A model generated the notes under the pieces. The model searched no databases. It was not told the DNA's origin and worked only from the letters and a program-made list of their open reading frames with translations. Made by a program: the position numbers and the translations under genes. DNA of 64,000 nucleotides, taken from the NCBI GenBank assembly GCA_033002965.1, contig JAURVB010006366.1, positions 1-64,000 on the forward strand. The letters run 5' to 3'. Source of the DNA: Piper betle (Eukaryota; Streptophyta; Magnoliopsida; Piperales; Piperaceae). This document shows positions 36,977 through 47,479 of the stretch, piece by piece (the first letter of the stretch is position 1; each line of letters starts with the position of its first letter).

Positions 36977-38208
36977 CAGTCGAGGAGCGGCCGCCGGCGT
37001 TTGACCTCGCCGGCCTCCGGGCGGTCTCGGTACTCGGCCGCGGCGCCAAGGGCGTCGCATTCCTCATGCGGCTCGGCGGCCAGGCGATGGCCCTCAAGGC
37101 CATCTCCCGCGCCTCCGTGGAGCGGAAGCAGTCCGACGACTGCTACCGCCGCATCCGCTTCGAGCGCGACGTCCTCCGCGCCCTCGACCACCCCCTCCTC
37201 CCCTCCCTCCGCGGCGTCGTCGAGACCGACCGAGTCGTCGGCTTCGCCATCACCTACTGCCCCGGCGGCGACCTCACCGCCCTCCGCCGCCGCCAGACCG
37301 AGAAGATGTTCTCCGACGAAGTCATCCGGTAAGAGTTTGGACGATAGATTTGTGACGGCATTGGTGGAGTTGTTGTTGTTATTGATTTGGTGTGAATCTT
37401 TTGCAGGTTTTATGCGGCGGAGCTGGTTCTGGTTTTGGAGTACCTGCACAAACAAGGGATTGTGTACAGAGATTTGAAGCCGGAGAACGTTTTGATCCAA
37501 GAGAGCGGCCATCTGATGCTCATCGATTTTGATCTCTCCGCGAAACTCGCGATCAAACCCTCGGATTTCTCGCGGTCGTCTTCCTCCGCGAAATCCAGGG
37601 CGAAGATCATGTCGAGCGGCAAGGGCTGGGGGCTGCCGTCGCTCCTCAGCTGCATCGCGGCGAGAGACGGTGGGTCCTCGAGGAGAGGCTCCGGCGAGAG
37701 CCCCTCAACCGTTGGGTCGTCCCCGGACTCGTCGGGGAAGTCGAACTCCTTCGTCGGGACGGAGGACTACGTCGCGCCGGAGATCGTCGCCGGCGACGGG
37801 CACGACTTCGCGGTCGACCTGTGGAGCCTCGGGGTGGTGCTGTACGAGATGCTCTACGGCCGCACGCCGTTCCGGGGGGCCAACCGGAAGGAGACGTTCT
37901 ACCGGATTCTGACGAAGTCGCCGGACCTCGCCGGACAGCCGACGGCGCTCCGGGAACTGATCCGGCGGCTGCTGGAGAAGGACCCGGCGAGGCGGATCTC
38001 GATCGGGGAGGTGAAGCAGCACGAGTTCTTCGAAGGGGTGGACTGGGAGAACGTGGCGAGGATATCGCGGCCGCCGTACATTCCGCCGGCGGAGGAGGCG
38101 GCGGCGGAGCGGATCGACGTGGAGGACGTGATGGAGAAGGTGTTCGGGGGCGAAAAGACGAATTTGGGCTCGGACGGTAAGAAGGGGTGGTTTGGGTGGA
38201 GGGGTTGA
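36973..38208 (+). CDS. OXI1: OXI1-type AGC VIII Ser/Thr protein kinase
   Basis: A 385-aa AGC-family kinase most like Arabidopsis OXI1/AGC2-1, a PDK1-linked kinase of oxidative-burst signalling. Exons 36973-37328 and 37407-38208, GT-AG. Seen: glycine loop LGRGAKG (21-27), Lys42, Glu64, YRDLKPEN (139-146), DFD in place of DFG (159-161, typical of plant AGC VIII), a Ser-rich insertion (about 164-230), activation segment SFVGTEDYVAPE (233-244), then HDFAVDLWSLGVVLYEMLYG and the family tail EFFEGVDWENVARISRPPYIPP. The C-terminus ends GWFGWRG and lacks an FxxF PDK1-docking motif like that of OXI1. Coding DNA is strongly GC-rich. The start is chosen because the N-terminus fits the family and the upstream frame differs. 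Confidence 0.9.
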
Positions 38209-39767
38209 ATAAGCAAAACGATGATTTTTTGATTTTTTGATTTTTCGAAATGATTTTGTTGTTTTTTGCTCATTCTTTTGTTTTGTTTGATCAGGGCGAT
38301 TAGGTATTCATTAATCTGAGGAAGGGGCCATTCTGCGCTACCTTATGTTCCTCTCTTTGTACAAATATATTGCTTGTTGCTTCCCAAATTTTGTAATACA
38401 CCAATTAATTAATATTGGAGATGAAATTCTCTTTACATAACAAAAAACATGCCCTTCCCGTTCCTCTTGCCTTTCTTATTGATTGATTATTATAAATGAT
38501 GACATTAAATTTTGTTTACTATGTAAGTAGGGCTTGTACTACAAAAATGCATGCGTCGAAACTTAGCTCTTGATAAAAAGTTAAGTTCGAATGAAACAAA
38601 TTTGAGCTATTTGTGTTGCAAACATGTTAGCTCCTTTGGGCATCAGAACGAGTTAATTGACAGGATCTACTGTTACCCCTTCATATAGGAGGAGCCAAAA
38701 CGGGTTCATTTGTGTTCTACGAGCTACGACTCCCTTGCACCTGAATATTTTACCCAATAATTGGCTTGTTTGTATTCCTTTCATCAAGCGGAACTAAAAT
38801 AATAAAAGAAATTGAAAATTTAGAATTATCTTTTGAAATCTATGGATGTTTAATTTTCAAAATTGCCTACTATTAGGGGTGCATATATTTCCTATTTTTT
38901 CATGGTTGATAAAGTGACTCCGTTAGATATTTTTTCATGGTTGATAAAGCTGATACTATTTTTTTTATATACGCAATATTAATACTGACAAATTGAAGTT
39001 TTTCAGTCTTTAAACTCATTTACGTGTACATTATTCCAACACAAAATAAATATAAAAAAACTAATAAAACTGATTAGCCCTGATTCCCATGCTTCTTATT
39101 GCCTTTTTAGCCCAAAAAGCACTGCTTCTTTTACATCGGGAAGTTTGTTTCCCTGTGATCATCATTAACGAGAGGAGTCTCTATTGCATAATTAGCAAGG
39201 ACTCTGATAAGTTATGATCGTATTAATTATTAAGTAGGAAAAGGTAGGCAAGCTAAGCAACTTTCTCTTTCATTTGATTAGTAGATGATTTGAGGTGCAA
39301 GAACTCATCAAACCCTCTCACAACACAATATAACCCAACCACATATCCTTACACCTGTTCCTAACATGGGCATGCTTAGTCTATAAAAATATTGAAAAGT
39401 CCTATTTTAAACAAAATAATCAACTCCTAACTTGGTGACAGATTTAGCAGAACCGAGCATGGATTTGGTCGTTGACACCGACCGCTAACGTTATTACATC
39501 CAATCTTTCTATGGTCAAAGTTTGTCAAGTAAAAGGGAATTACTTGTCTTGCTGTTTACATGCAGAATCTGAACAGGCCTTCGACGAAGAAGCATCAAAG
39601 CAATGAAGCTTACAAACTTCGAAAGTAATGGAGTGCAAGTTTCCAGGCCACCGTGTTTCTATAGAAGGGATGTAGCAAAGTCTGACATTGGAGGCTTCAA
39701 GAATTCTACTTTGATCTCGGCCATTTATGATTTTGACTTGTAACTTATTGATCACGAAAAAATTTAT
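38209..39767. other. OXI1-like 3' UTR and intergenic DNA
   Basis: Includes the kinase 3' end. The remainder is AT-rich; a minus-strand frame at 39540-39755 has no domain. Nothing else recognised. Confidence 0.5.
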
Positions 39768-40144
39768 GAGTTACGTTTCATATTACTTATATAAATTATA
39801 TATTTAATTTAAAAATTTTTTAATAGATTTTATAAAATATATATATATATATATAATTAATGTGGTACATAAGTAAGAAGTTGATAAAATTTTATATTTT
39901 ATTAATATCATTATTGTATATTTTTAAAATTTTAAAAGATGCACAAGTTAATATGTGTTTTGAAATTAATTTTTATTATAATTAATTTCATGATTAAGAT
40001 AAAATATTTAAAACATTAAATTGTGCTGAAATTTTATAATTATCTTTATTATTTATTATTTTACTTATTTATATAAATTTTAAATTATAAGATTTATTAA
40101 ATTACTCAAAATAAAAGATGTAATTTATATAAGCTATATAAACT
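39768..40144 (+). mobile_element. AT-rich MITE-like repeat, copy 2
   Basis: About 377 bp. Starts GTTACGTTTCATATTACTTATATAAATTA and ends TGTAATTTATATAAGC, so the ends are imperfect inverted repeats (ACTTATATAAATTA). It contains a (TA)n run near 39,838-39,857. The same family occurs at 36.2, 42.4 (partial) and 54.8 kb. Confidence 0.55.
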
Positions 40145-41006
40145 CTGGATGTATACACGGCTCTATTGATTATGTATGCATGTAATATGAACAGCGTTGT
40201 CAAAAGTTATTTATAATTTTCAATGATGCCGGCTTTCTTATATTTTTATATTTGATTCAAGTTTACGATGATAAGTAATACTCATCGTTTCAATATTGAT
40301 TATAAATCTATTTGTGCTCGTTTCTCGTGAAAATAATGGTATCTATCAACATTAAAAAAGTTACAAAATTCTGAAGAATATCACTCCGAGAAAAAAAAAC
40401 ACAGACAAAGATAGAAAAAATAATAAATTATCTGCTTCTTCAAGCAAGATCACGACTGTACTATATATACCACCAGAATCACGAGCTCTCCACCCAACGG
40501 CACAATATATCAATATATACACTAAATTTAAAGAAAAAATCATGTGTGTATATATATACATATATATGTATATGATGAACTTAAATAAAAATATAATTTT
40601 GTTCTAAATTCCTATCTTAGTGCACAATCAAATCTTCGAGACTATAATCGGGCTATTAATCACGTCTTGAGGCACAGCCTTGATATATTTCTTTTTTTGT
40701 TAAGCCGAAGCTAATATGAAAACATTAGCTGCTTTTAAATTTAGTCGTTCATTTATATCATATGATTGTAATTTTTTTAATATGAACAAAAATACCAACT
40801 ATTATAATCTAACGGCCGATATTAAAGCTTAAACAAAAATATCAACTGTAGTTAATACAAATTGTTCTCCTTTTTTACCCTACGGTTCATCACCAATCTA
40901 TAAATTCTCTTAATTAGTCTATAGAACTTATAAGCTGATCCTGCTAGCGAGTCCACGGATGATGAAATATGTTTGTGTCGAGAGGTCCCGTTGGTAGAAC
41001 AAGAAT
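39913..41006. repeat. ~1.1-kb direct repeat, copy 1
   Basis: Near-identical to 42401-43499; by eye roughly a dozen to fifteen differences over ~1,095 bp. It starts ATTGTATATTTTT inside MITE copy 2 and ends ...AGAACAAGAAT. No coding content. Confidence 0.9.
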
Positions 41007-42400
41007 ATATATATATATATATATATATGGAGGGGAAGGCTGTACTGCAGCACAACCATCTGTGCTGCAGTGTTTTAGCCATTGGATTTTATCCAACGGC
41101 CGGACATTCCCCCCTCACCCTTCCAAAAAAAAAAACATTTTTTTACTGCGCCGCTCCGCCCCACCGCTGCCGCACCGCTTCCACCCGCCGCCACTGCGCT
41201 CTCTGACCAGTGCTATCACCTCCTCGCCACCGTCGTCAAGTCCGGCGTCCTCCACGTCCCCTCACGCCGCGCCCTCCACGTCCGGCCGCCTCCCCCATGC
41301 CGCGCCACTCGTCTTGCCCACCTTGGGTCACCCGGGAAGGAATCAAGAAGGGAGGGGCGTCGTTGGCCGGCAGTGGGCGGCCGACGATCGGCTGGCTCGG
41401 GGAAAAACAGGGTCACCGGCGAAACAGGGGAGGGAAGAGAAAAGGCAGGGGTAGTTTTGTAATAAAAATTTGACTCGGTTTCGACTCAGTCAATATTACG
41501 AAATATATCCTAAAAAATATAAAAATAAAATAAAATATCATAAAATATAATAATCCATTATAATTCAATTATTTTATTTTATGATATTTTTTATTTATTT
41601 TTTAATATTTTTTGGGATTTATTTCGTAATATTAACACAAGTTAGGACCGAGTCAAGTTTTTATTACCAAACTACCCCTCTCAAAAAATATGAAAAAATA
41701 GAATTAAAAACCATAAAATAAAATAATCTATTAGAATTAGATTATTTTATTTTATGGTATTTTCCTATACTTTTTTTAAATTTTTTAGGATTTATTTCGT
41801 AATATTAACACGAGTCAGGACCGAGTCAAGTTTTTATTTTAAAATATGAACAAAATAGGGTAACATACTATAAAATAAAATAATCCATTATAATTTGATT
41901 ATTTTATTTTATAATATTTTCCTGTATTTTTTTATATTTTCGGCATTTATTTTGTAATATTGACTCGAGTCGGGACCGTGTCAAATTTTTATTATAAAAA
42001 ATTAACCCACTCCAGATTCAAGCCACTATTACAAAATAAATTAAAATATATATATATATAATAATTTTATAATAAAATTGTGACTCACTCTCGAGGTCGC
42101 CAGCGGGCGACCGATAACTGTACTGCAGTACAGCTGTTGGATTGAATCCAACGGCTGGAAATAAATACAGCCCACCACCACCATCCCTACCCCTCCCACA
42201 CAACCCACCACCATCCCCACCGCCGGTAGCTTGCTTCCCCTCCCCTGCGCTTGACCTCTTCGCCCCCCCCCCCTCGTCGCTCGCCTAGGCGGTCGACCTC
42301 TCCCTCCCTCGGCACTCGATTTCCCTCCCCCCGGCGTGATCTTCTATGCACGAACGGTGGCGAGGCGATGGCGTCGCTGGCTAGCAGCGGGCCGCCGGCA
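41007..42400. mobile_element. Transposon-like filler between the two direct repeats
   Basis: Begins in a (TA)n run (41,006-41,028), then a hairpin (41,045-41,070, CTGCAGCACA/TGTGCTGCAG) and a second hairpin (41,079-41,099, CCATTGGAT/ATCCAACGG). A GC-rich stretch (41,145-41,450) and three ~150-bp tandem repeats (about 41,470-41,985) follow. At 42,118-42,156 the same two-hairpin end appears again in the same orientation, followed by C-rich DNA that stops abruptly where the second direct repeat begins. It looks like one incomplete element plus the start of a second. Confidence 0.5.
41470..41985. repeat. ~150-bp tandem repeats with GACTC/GAGTC and palindromic AT cores
   Basis: About three diverged units, each containing CGTAATATTAACACGAGTCAGGACCGAGTCAA-like sequence in pieces, then ATAAAATAAAATAATC/GATTATTTTATTTTAT palindromes. 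The same GACTCAAGT...ATTTATTTCGTAATATT words occur in the 5.9-kb fold-back element at about 10,060-10,150 and 11,090-11,165. Confidence 0.65.
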
Positions 42401-43499
42401 ATTGCATATTTTTAAAATTTTAAAAGATGCACAAGTTAATATGTGTTTTGAAATTAATTTTTATTATAATTAATTTCATGATTAAGATAAAATATTTAAA
42501 ACATTAAATTGTGCTGAAATTTTATAATTATCTTTATTATTTATTATTTTACTTATTTATATAAATTTTAAATTATAAGATTTATTAAATTACTCAAAAT
42601 AAAAGATGTAATTTATATAAGCTATATAAACTCTGGATGTATACACGGCTCTATTGATTATGTATGCATGTAATATGAACAGCGTTGTCAAAAGTTATTT
42701 ATAATTTTCAATGATGCCGACTTTCTTATATTTTTATATTTGATTCAAGTTTACGATGATAAGTAATACTCATCGTTTCAATATTGATTATAAATCTATT
42801 TGTGCTCGTTTCTCGTGAAAATAATGGTATCTATCAACATTAAAAATGTTACAAAATTCTGAAGAATATCACTCCGAGAAAAAAAAACACAGACAAAGAT
42901 AGAAAAATTAATAAATTATCTGCTTCTTCAAGCAAGATCACGACTGTACTATATATACCACCAGAATCACGAGCTCTCCACCCAACGGCACAATATATCA
43001 ATATATACACTAAATTTAAAGAAAAAATCATGTGTGTATATATATACATATATATGTATATGATGAACTTAAATAAAAATATAATTTTGTTCTAAAATCC
43101 AATCTTACTGCACGATCAAATCTTCGAGACTATAATCGGGCTATTAATCACGTCTTGAGGCACAACCTTGATAAATTTCTTTTTTTGTTAAGCCGAAGCT
43201 AATATGAAAACATTAGCTGCTTTTAAATTTAGTCATTCATTTATATCATATGATTGTAATTTTTTTTAATATGAACAAAAATACCAACTATTATAATCTA
43301 ACGGCCGATATTAAAGCCAGCTTAAACAAAAATATCAACTGTAGTTAATACAAATTGTTCTCCTTTTTTACCCTACGGTTCATCACCAATCTATAAATTC
43401 TCTTAATTAGTCTATAGAACTTATAAGCTGATCCTGCGAGCGAGTCCACGGATGATGAAATATGTTTGTGTCGAGAGGTCCCGTTGCTAGAACAAGAAT
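42401..43499. repeat. ~1.1-kb direct repeat, copy 2
   Basis: Second copy of 39913-41006, starting within the MITE sequence (ATTGCATATTTTT) and ending AGAACAAGAAT, after which unique sequence (GCCGAGCTGG...) resumes. Confidence 0.9.
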
Positions 43500-43729
43500 G
43501 CCGAGCTGGTTGAAGAGGCTGCCTGTTATGGTATGAAGAGGAGGGGAGTAACTGCAAGTGTTTGCCGGTCATTGTTGGGAGGATGTGAAGTGGCGATGGA
43601 GGAGACGAAGTTTGGTGGTGGCTGGTAGGACTTCCACGCTACATGTCTCCGCTATTATTGTCGGCCGGCCAGCCAGCCAACGGCCAAATATTGCTGCAGG
43701 ACCAGACACCGCAATGCCTCCTTTCAAAC
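43500..43729. other. Unique spacer
   Basis: Short stretch of moderate GC between the second direct repeat and the TA microsatellite. Nothing recognised. Confidence 0.4.
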
Positions 43730-43743
43730 TATATATATATATA

Positions 43744-44550
43744 GAGCCCGTTTTACTGTGCTCAAGCACAGGTAAGTTACCTGCGCTTGAGCCATCCAGC
43801 CGTTGGATTCAAATCCAACGGCTGGATAAAAATAAAAAAAAGGTTGGGCCGGCGAGCCGCCACCCGGCCGACGCGTCGCCGCCGCCGCCGGCCGACTCGA
43901 CGCTCGCGGCGACACCCTCCCCCACCACCGGCGGCGACGGGGCGGCGGATCGAGCCGCCCCGCCGCCGCCGCCAGCCGCCGCCACCCCTGTCCCCCCCCG
44001 TCCCCCGTCCCCCGCCCGCCACCCCGGCCGACGCGTCGCCGCCGCCGCCGGCCGACCCGACGCTCGCGGCGACACCCTCCCCCCACCACCGGCGGCGACG
44101 GGCGGCGGATCTAGCCGCCCCGCCGCCACCCCGCCCCGCCCCCCCCCCGCGTCCCCCGTCCCCCGCCCGACCGCCGCGCCCCGCCCGCCACCCTGCCGCG
44201 CCACACCCCCCCCGTCCCCCGCCCGCCACCCCGCTGCACCACGCCCCCCCCTCCACCCCCCGTCCCCCGCCCGCCACCCCGCCGCGCCCCCCGGACCAAC
44301 CCCGTCACCCCCGCGCCGCGCCCCCCGTCCCCTGGACCACCCCGCCCGCCACCCGCGCCGCGCCCGCCAACCCCGCCACCCGGCCGTCGCTGTGGCCGGG
44401 CACCGCACTCCGCCGTCGCTGCTGCGGCGGCGCCGGCGGCCTCCCTTTTCATTTTTTTTTGATCTTGGCCGTTGGATGCTAATTCAACGGCCAAGATCAA
44501 ACTTGAGCACAGGCAGCTTGCCTGTGCTCAAGCATAGGAAACATATTTCC
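43744..44550. mobile_element. Twin-hairpin, GC-rich element inserted in a TA microsatellite
   Basis: Flanked by TA runs at 43,730-43,743 and 44,551-44,562. The left end carries hairpin 1 (43760-43792, GCTCAAGC...GCTTGAGC) and hairpin 2 (43794-43827, ATCCAGCCGTTGGAT / ATCCAACGGCTGGAT). The right end mirrors it: hairpin 3 (44461-44498, GATCTTGGCCGTTG / CAACGGCCAAGATC), then hairpin 4 (44502-44532, CTTGAGCACAGGCA / TGCCTGTGCTCAAG). The ends are inverted copies of each other. The interior (about 43,840-44,440) is extremely C/G-rich with CCGCC/CCCGCC repeats and an internal ~170-bp direct duplication around CCGGCCGACGCGTCGCC. No transposase. It resembles TA-microsatellite-targeting MITEs, but the paired terminal hairpins are distinctive. 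Confidence 0.65.
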
Positions 44551-44569
44551 ATATATATATATACCACTC

Positions 44570-46287
44570 ATGGCTAGAGATAAGGGTAAAGCTCCAATGT
44601 GGCCTACTCAACCTAAAATCTCCAAAAATCTCCCTCCTTTATATCAAAATTATCCACAAATGCCTACTGATGAGACCAATACTGAATATCAGTCCAGTTT
44701 CAAAAATCTAAGTCCATATATCCAAAAACCCCTTTCCTATTGTCTGTGTTATTTAGATTATCCTCCAGCAATGTTAGAAAATATGGATCCTTCTATCGTA
44801 GCAAAAACCCACTTTTCTGAGTTTTCCCATTTCCCAGTAATCTCTGGAAAAACTCGTTTCTTTTATGAATGTATTTTACAAGATTTAAGCTCCTGTGAGA
44901 TCACCCATAGATATGCAGGTGATGAGTATGGTACAACATTAAAATATCCTAATGATTATGAGACTAAGATCTCTTATAGTAAGATTGTTATTCATAAGGT
45001 GGTTACTTTAGAAGAATTCGGACATCCCAATTCTTTCCGTAAGTTTCATGTGTCAAAACCTCCACCTGGGATGTTTCCATCTGAATACACATATTGGGAT
45101 TATATTGAGGCATTTGATAAAGTTTTCTTGTATCAAAATCCCAATACTCAACACTCATGGTTCATTCGATGTGACCTTGAAAAACCCTGTTTTGTTCCAA
45201 CATGGTTCCATCAATGGTTAGGGAAATTTGGTCTTGTTCCTGAGTATTTACCTAGATATTACAGAAATCAATTTGAGAAGTTTTCACAGGTCATTGAGAT
45301 GTCATTTAAAAATCCTTTTTACTACTTCCTATTATACTTCAGACTCCCATGGATTCTTTCATGGAACTTTTGCTTTTATACCTTCAATGATCAGGGGTTC
45401 CTATCTCTTCAGTGGCTTACAATTTGTTTGTTAGGTGGTGGGATAAATTTAATAGATCGCTCAATATTCCTAGTAAAAGTGTTTTGTTTAACAAGCCAGA
45501 TCCTCCCCTGAGAGATAATGTTCCAGTGCATCCACCAGCACTATCCCCTAATTTAATCTCTTGGATTATTAGAGTGCAGGAAGATTTGCCAAGGTTACCA
45601 GAAGACGAGGTGTTAAGGATAGCTCAAATGTTAAACAAATACGGTGCAGTACCTCAACCTCCTGGAGCTCCTCAGCCAGAAAATGTGATTAGAGAATTTG
45701 CAAACCAAAGCCCTATCATGGAGGTCCCTTCATTAAATTTGGGACAATTTGCTCAAAGCCCGTGGAGTCCTAAAGACTTACTATGTAAACTCTGCAATGA
45801 GCATGGGCATACTGCTCTACTTTGTCCAATGGCTCCGGATGCAGATTTTGATTTTGATTTGGGTCCCCGATGTTACTGTTGTGGCCAATATGGTCACATT
45901 ACTATCATGTGTCCTGCTAGAAAAAAGTCCCCTTCTCCAGTCGCCTCTCCAACAATAGTCATGAGTCAGGAATCTTCTAGCAATCCTTTAGAGAAAAAGA
46001 TTTCTCCTCCTAGAAAATCATCCCCTTGGAGTATTGTCCATGCCACTGTGGGTCCCATTGATCCCACTCTGGGTCCCACTCTTCTGGGTCCCACTTCTGG
46101 CCCATCTGAAGAAAATATTCATCAAACTAGGAAAACTGCTAGAGAATTTAGAAACCAAATGAAAGTCTTTAATGAGCCTCCGTTATCCAATCCTACTGGT
46201 CCCACTCCTACTCCTACTGGTCCCACTGGTCCCACTCATACTAGTCCCACTGGTCCCATGGAGGGCCCCACCAAGGAATCTCTTTAG
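44570..46287 (+). pseudogene. Zinc-knuckle capsid/gag-like ORF, frameshifted
   Basis: Two overlapping frames, 44570-45511 and about 45412-46287, read as one ancestral protein of roughly 570 residues broken by a single-base shift near 45,395-45,400. The N-terminal two thirds are aromatic-rich (motifs such as TYWDYIEAFDKVF and SWFIRCDL). After the shift come VRWWDKFN and two tandem CX2CX4HX4C knuckles (CKLCNEHGHTALLC and CYCCGQYGHITIMC, about 45,784-45,912), then a low-complexity tail of GPT repeats. Zinc knuckles with this layout are typical of gag or pararetroviral coat proteins. The sequence is AT-rich, unlike the host genes. Family placement is inference; no enzyme domain is seen. Confidence 0.55.
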
Positions 46288-46330
46288 TTGGTGGACCCCA
46301 GGTTTGTCGGAATTGATTCCTTCTTGAGTC

Positions 46331-46338
46331 TATTTAAG
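46331..46338 (+). promoter_or_regulatory. Candidate promoter TATA-like box of the TA-flanked unit
   Basis: TATTTAAG 44 bp after the ORF stop, followed by a long CT-rich stretch like a transcript leader. Confidence 0.35.
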
Positions 46339-47270
46339 CAGGTTGTGTGTGGAGATAAGGCATCCGGGTTTTCGCCTCTCTGCTTTTTCTTCTCCCATCC
46401 AGATTCTTCTTCGGCCTTCTCTCTTCGCTCTGCTTTCTTTCTCGCTTCACTGTCTTCTTCTGTTCTTTCGAAGTTTTCGTCTTTCGTTCTTCATAGACTT
46501 CTCCACTGTCGGTAAGCTTTCTTTTCATCTATACTTCAGAAGCTTATTTCTCTTATCCTTTTCAGCCTATGTTTTCAATGAGTCTTCTGTAAAAATTATC
46601 GTCTGTTTGCGTTTATGAGTTTGTTTTCTCAAGTGTTTGAGTCTGTTATTCCTGTGTCGGTTCTGTGAACCAAAAAGAAAAAAAATTTTTTTCCCTCAAC
46701 TGTCGGTGTGAGCTACAAACCATATGAAGATTTGCCTGTATTGTATCGTTTTTAGTATTATGAATCTTGTAAATGACTTTGTTCAATTCACTGTACAAAT
46801 AGTATCGTATATTTTCATGTATTTATACTCTTTGTTTTAAATTATACTATACAGCAGTATTGTACAATATACTGTGTGTCTAAGTATTGTATTTCTGGTA
46901 TTTACGCGAGTGAAAATCTATATTTACCAAGAGTGATTGTAAGTTTGAAAGTTGAAATAAAGCGTGTTTGGGTAACTATTTCTTAAACTTCATCTACTCT
47001 CTCAGCCTCAGAGTTAGGCTTTTCACTAGTGTAAATTTGATACAAAGTAATTAGAAATTTATATTCTGTTAAAGTCTCAGAGCTAGACTATTATGATCGT
47101 GGTTGTGGCTACGGCTGAACTTCCACATCAATATGTTATATTGTGAATATTATTGTTCATATTGTTAAGATTGTGTTGTTATCTTAAATTGCTACTTTAT
47201 ATTGATAATATTATTACACTGTTCTGAAATTTTAAGTAGTATTAAGTGAAATTGATCCCTGCGCGGTTGA

Positions 47271-47284
47271 TGGTATCAGAGCCA
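47271..47284 (+). promoter_or_regulatory. tRNA-iMet primer-binding site
   Basis: TGGTATCAGAGCCA is complementary to the 3' end of plant initiator tRNA-Met and is the standard reverse-transcription primer site of caulimovirids and many LTR elements. The copia-type LTR end expected just upstream (...CA) is absent. Confidence 0.75.
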
Positions 47285-47479
47285 TACGTTAGAAACCTAG
47301 TGTATAACCAAGGTTAGGTGACGCAGTACCTCTGAGTAAGTCGACGTACATATATATATATATATATATATATATGAGATGTAATAGCTTGAGCTATGGC
47401 CGGAAAAATTTCTTGCCCTTAAATTAATTTGTGTCATCCAACTACACGGATAATCCAAATTAAATCAAAAAACAACACT

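Larger units (their letters stand above)
44565..47348 (+). mobile_element. TA-flanked endogenous-pararetrovirus-like segment
   Basis: A 2.8-kb unit bounded by TA microsatellites (44,551-44,562 and about 47,349-47,375). The order is a broken ORF with two zinc knuckles (44570-46287), a promoter-like TATTTAAG (46331-46338) and CT-rich leader, AATAAA (46956-46961), then a tRNA-iMet primer site TGGTATCAGAGCCA (47271-47284). ORF, then promoter/poly(A) region, then primer site is the order of a circular Caulimoviridae genome, not of an LTR retrotransposon, where the primer site precedes gag. Endogenous pararetroviruses are known to sit in TA-rich tracts. No reverse transcriptase is present. The alternative is a rearranged retrotransposon fragment. 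Confidence 0.5.

Noticed and set aside
39913..43499. LTR retrotransposon reading of the 1.1-kb direct repeats
   Set aside because: The repeats lack TG...CA ends, a primer site and a polypurine tract, and the interior starts with a hairpin transposon end.
43558..44577. 339-codon proline-rich frame and its antisense shadows
   Set aside because: Produced by CCGCC-type repeats of the twin-hairpin element; it crosses the element boundary and the TA run, so it is not a gene.
47271..47284. tRNA gene fragment
   Set aside because: TGGTATCAGAGCC is a primer-binding site complementary to tRNA-Met, with no cloverleaf around it.
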